Source: Bursaphelenchus xylophilus (Eukaryota; Nematoda; Chromadorea; Rhabditida; Aphelenchoididae). From it: 64,000 nt of DNA. Within the stretch, counting starts at the first letter, position 1. Every line of letters starts with the position of its first letter. The stretch lies in assembly GCA_904066235.2 (NCBI GenBank), contig CAJFCV020000001.1:1426001-1490000 (forward strand). Direction: 5' to 3'. Of this stretch, positions 63,335 through 64,000 are shown piece by piece. The notes under the pieces were generated by a model. The model was given only the letters and a program-made list of their open reading frames with translations. It did not search any database and was not told the DNA's origin. A program made the translations under genes and the position numbers.

Positions 63335-64000
63335 ATGGTGTTTTCAGCCACTCTCGCCGCCGGATTCGTGATGACCACCAAGATCCGCCCAATCGTCCTC
63401 ACCGGACCCTCAGGCACTGGCAAAAGCACGCTGTTAAACCGAGCCATGAAAGAGTACCCGGACGCGTTCGCCTTCACCGTGTCACGTAGGTGATTTTTGA
63501 GGAAAAATCGGATTTTTTGAGGAATCTTGGGGGATTTTATATTGTTTTAGGTTAATTTAGTCCATTTAGAGGTGCGGTAAAGGCTGTAGGTGGTGATTTG
63601 GAACGTTTTAGAATGTATGCAGTCTGCTAAATCGTATTTTACAAATTTTAGCGACATGTGTCACCATGGCGCAACTGGTAGTGAGTAAAATTTTTAGTCA
63701 AAAGGTCGCAGGTTCGAATCCCACCTGAAACAAAAGTTAGATTTTTGGGGTCAAAGGAGTTTCAAAAGAAGTAAAAAGACGAATAAAACCATTTTTTGTT
63801 GCAGACACCACCCGCAAGCCCCGAGATGGCGAGCTCCACGGAGTGAATTACTATTTCGTGGAGCGCTCCGAAATGGAAAAAATGATCGACAACGGCGAGT
63901 TCGTGGAGAATGTGGAATTCGGCGGCAACAGGTACGGCACCTCCAAAATGGCCATCGAAAATGTCCAGAAAAGCGGGAAGATTTGCATATTGGACCTGGA
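63335..64000 (+). CDS. Guanylate kinase, 5' part (runs off the window)
   Basis: Exon 1 is 63335-63485 and exon 2 starts at 63805, open to the window edge. It converts GMP plus ATP to GDP plus ADP. P-loop GPSGTGKST (residues 24-32), then after the splice HTTRKPRDGELHGVNYYFV (GMP-binding TTR.PR.GE..G..Y) and FGGNRYGTSK (GN.YGTS). The order and spacing match GUK1. The start is the first ATG of the exon; a second in-frame ATG at codon 13 is possible and would give the usual short N-terminus, while the longer form adds a hydrophobic MVFSATLAAGFV stretch. The intron carries tRNA-like element 11. Confidence 0.93.
63657..63732 (+). repeat. tRNA-like element 11 (guanylate kinase intron)
   Basis: Plus strand: CATGGCGCAACTGGTAGTGA and GGTCGCAGGTTCGAATCCCA. 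Pol III boxes intact, anticodon arm absent. Confidence 0.72.

Noticed and set aside
30278..63732. Eleven tRNA-like elements considered as true tRNA genes
   Set aside because: A and B boxes are present but no anticodon stem-loop forms and acceptor ends do not pair; listed as tRNA-like repeats instead.

Overview
The window looks like nuclear DNA of a nematode, probably a rhabditid. It is AT-rich, with short introns, GT-AG splicing and poly(A) signals close behind stop codons. Spliced-leader (SL) RNA genes lie in opposite orientation to 5S rRNA genes, as in other nematodes. The SL exon begins GGATTAATTTCCCAAG, related to but distinct from the canonical nematode SL1. I cannot name the genus.

1-27 kb: the tail of a Lys/Glu-rich protein; a three-exon LITAF-domain gene; an Sp-family zinc-finger gene with very long introns; and a fatty acid 2-hydroxylase (FA2H/FATH-1) gene. 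Eight near-identical 5S rRNA genes lie here in both orientations. Five are paired with an SL RNA gene at a constant 87-nt gap, and several sit inside introns of the Sp-family gene. The rest is dense with short inverted-repeat elements of at least six families.

27-47 kb: a housekeeping block, all on the + strand. It holds Nup107; two tandem copies of mitochondrial 3-ketoacyl-CoA thiolase (ACAA2 type) with signs of gene conversion; a CEBPZOS-like protein; a 72-residue single-span protein; the COX19 chaperone; and a seven-exon type I membrane protein. Introns here carry tRNA-like elements (A and B boxes, no anticodon arm), a recurrent TAATATAA-core motif and a 1.15-kb palindrome.

47-57 kb: a segmental duplication (offset about 3.6-3.7 kb) that copied the last exon of the membrane-protein gene together with pieces of an unrecognised multi-exon gene and of a superfamily 1 (UPF1/NFX1-like) helicase. 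Most pieces are broken; one 333-bp exon is fully open and the exon after it is split by an inverted-repeat element.

57-64 kb: repeats and palindromes, then NDUFB9 (complex I, minus strand) and the 5' part of guanylate kinase, which runs off the window.

Five recognisable genes here (two ACAA2 copies, CEBPZOS-like, COX19, NDUFB9) encode mitochondrial proteins. Start codons are unresolved for the Sp-family and CEBPZOS-like genes. Family assignments come from reading motifs, not from database searches.
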